Source of the DNA: DASQHW01 sp038209365
GTDB taxonomy: Bacteria > Actinomycetota > Acidimicrobiia > IMCC26256 > PALSA-610
Assembly: GCA_038209365.1 (NCBI GenBank)
Contig: JBBQXS010000094.1
Location: 1-6,589 of the forward strand
DNA length: 6,589 bases
Direction: 5' to 3'
Shown here one piece after another: positions 6,257-6,589 of the stretch. The notes under the pieces were generated by a model that worked only from the letters and a program-made list of their open reading frames with translations, was not told the origin of the DNA and did not search any database. The translations under genes and the position numbers were made by a program. Each line of letters begins with the position of its first letter. Position 1 is the stretch's first letter.

Positions 6257-6402
6257 ACACTCCCGGACAACCCGCTCGCGTCGGTCACACAACAATGCTT
6301 CGCGTTCGAGCCCTTGACGCTACCGACCGGCCGCCCGATCTCGACCAACAATGCCGTCGAACACACATCGCGTCACTTTCCCCCACCCACAAATCACCGC
6401 GA
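6257..6402. other. Noncoding right-end region of the intact IS
   Basis: About 146 bp separate the transposase stop from the right inverted repeat. I recognise no passenger gene. The region is somewhat A/C-rich on the plus strand (runs such as CACACAACAA) and probably contributes to transposase end recognition or transcript termination, but no hairpin with a T-run is evident. Confidence 0.5.
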
Positions 6403-6439
6403 TCAACAACCCGATCGCGTTTTCGGCACCCACAGGGTC
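6403..6439 (-). repeat. Right inverted repeat of the intact IS
   Basis: Its reverse complement starts GACCCTGTGGGTGCCGAAAA and pairs with 5110-5146 at 35 of 37 positions. Part of it (6420-6434) is also recognisable, decayed, at 593-607 in the older IS remnant. Confidence 0.9.
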
Positions 6440-6484
6440 CGCCTGGCGAACACCCGTTACGGCGAACCGGGCGATCAGTTTGAC

Positions 6485-6589
6485 TCACCGCCGCGAGCCT
6501 CCGTGCCCGGTCACGACGTGTCCGTTGAAGGACCAGTACAGCCAAGGCACGAGACGAGCGTCGAACTGGTCTTCGGTCTGGGTTATCGT
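6485..6589 (-). CDS. 3' end of a possible GH5-type glycosidase gene, probably truncated
   Basis: Read on the minus strand from the window edge, the frame gives 34 residues including TEDQFDARLVPWLYWSFNG, then HVVTGHGGSRR and TGA (complement of 6485-6487). A helix followed by PWxYWSFN resembles the last strand of the barrel in GH5 enzymes of the endoglycoceramidase kind, where the catalytic Glu would be a few dozen residues upstream, outside the window. Such enzymes usually continue into a C-terminal beta-sandwich domain of around 100 residues. Here the frame stops 12 residues after YWSFN and the IS edge is only 45 bp further on, so the gene looks cut short. The identification rests on one short motif and may be wrong. 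Confidence 0.38.
   Translation of the reverse strand, partial: TITQTEDQFDARLVPWLYWSFNGHVVTGHGGSRR

Larger units (their letters stand above)
5110..6439 (+). mobile_element. Apparently intact rve-type insertion sequence, about 1.33 kb
   Basis: The element is bounded by 37-bp inverted repeats with two mismatches (5110-5146 and 6403-6439) and carries one transposase gene. The inner sequence TGTGGGTGCCG...CGGCACCCACA fits the TG...CA ends usual in IS3 and IS481 families, so the strict ends may be 5115 and 6434 with the outer GACCC/GGGTC being extra symmetry. A single unfused ORF without an orfA suits IS481-like organisation better than classical IS3, but I do not assign a family. I find no target duplication for either pair of ends: GTTTA/CGCCT outside the wider ends, GACCC/GGGTC outside the narrower. 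Confidence 0.85.

Noticed and set aside
5285..6295. A 336-codon minus-strand frame across the transposase gene
   Set aside because: It is the antisense of a clearly recognised DDE transposase and lacks any known motif.

Overview
The window is GC-rich DNA, most likely from an actinobacterium or a relative. The evidence is base composition, GTG starts, an IS6-family transposase ending of a type common in Actinobacteria, a glyoxalase-like (VOC) gene resembling actinobacterial ones, and a lipobox-bearing secreted protein. This is inference from style; no rRNA or other marker gene is present. The window looks like an accessory island bordered by insertion-sequence debris.

Layout. Bases 1-348 are the right end of an IS6-family element: the last part of its transposase and a probable terminal inverted repeat. 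Directly after it, 349-442 is the C-terminal remnant of a second, rve-type transposase. A degenerate right end of that element is visible near 593-607, so the IS6 element appears to have landed inside an older IS. Bases 443-822 hold no gene I can support, only two hairpins. The centre (823-4275, minus strand) is one large gene for a 1150-residue secreted lipoprotein. It is built from five related units, three of them close copies at a strict 693-bp period, and is predicted to fold as a right-handed beta-helix. A 290-bp divergent intergenic region with a nested inverted repeat follows. A small plus-strand glyoxalase-like gene (4566-4984) is broken by a one-base deletion. An apparently intact IS of about 1.33 kb (5110-6439) has 37-bp inverted repeats and one transposase gene. 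The window ends in the 3' end of a minus-strand gene that resembles the C-terminal part of a GH5-type glycosidase catalytic domain.

How it fits together. The only intact cargo is the repeat lipoprotein, probably anchored outside the membrane as a surface or binding protein. The two rve-type IS copies lie in the same orientation on either side of it and of the VOC pseudogene, and both neighbouring small genes are damaged. I see no multi-gene operon or defence system. The most distinctive item is the lipoprotein: its near-identical internal repeats, a conserved acidic Asp/Gly/Asn loop in every unit, and cysteines only near its two ends.
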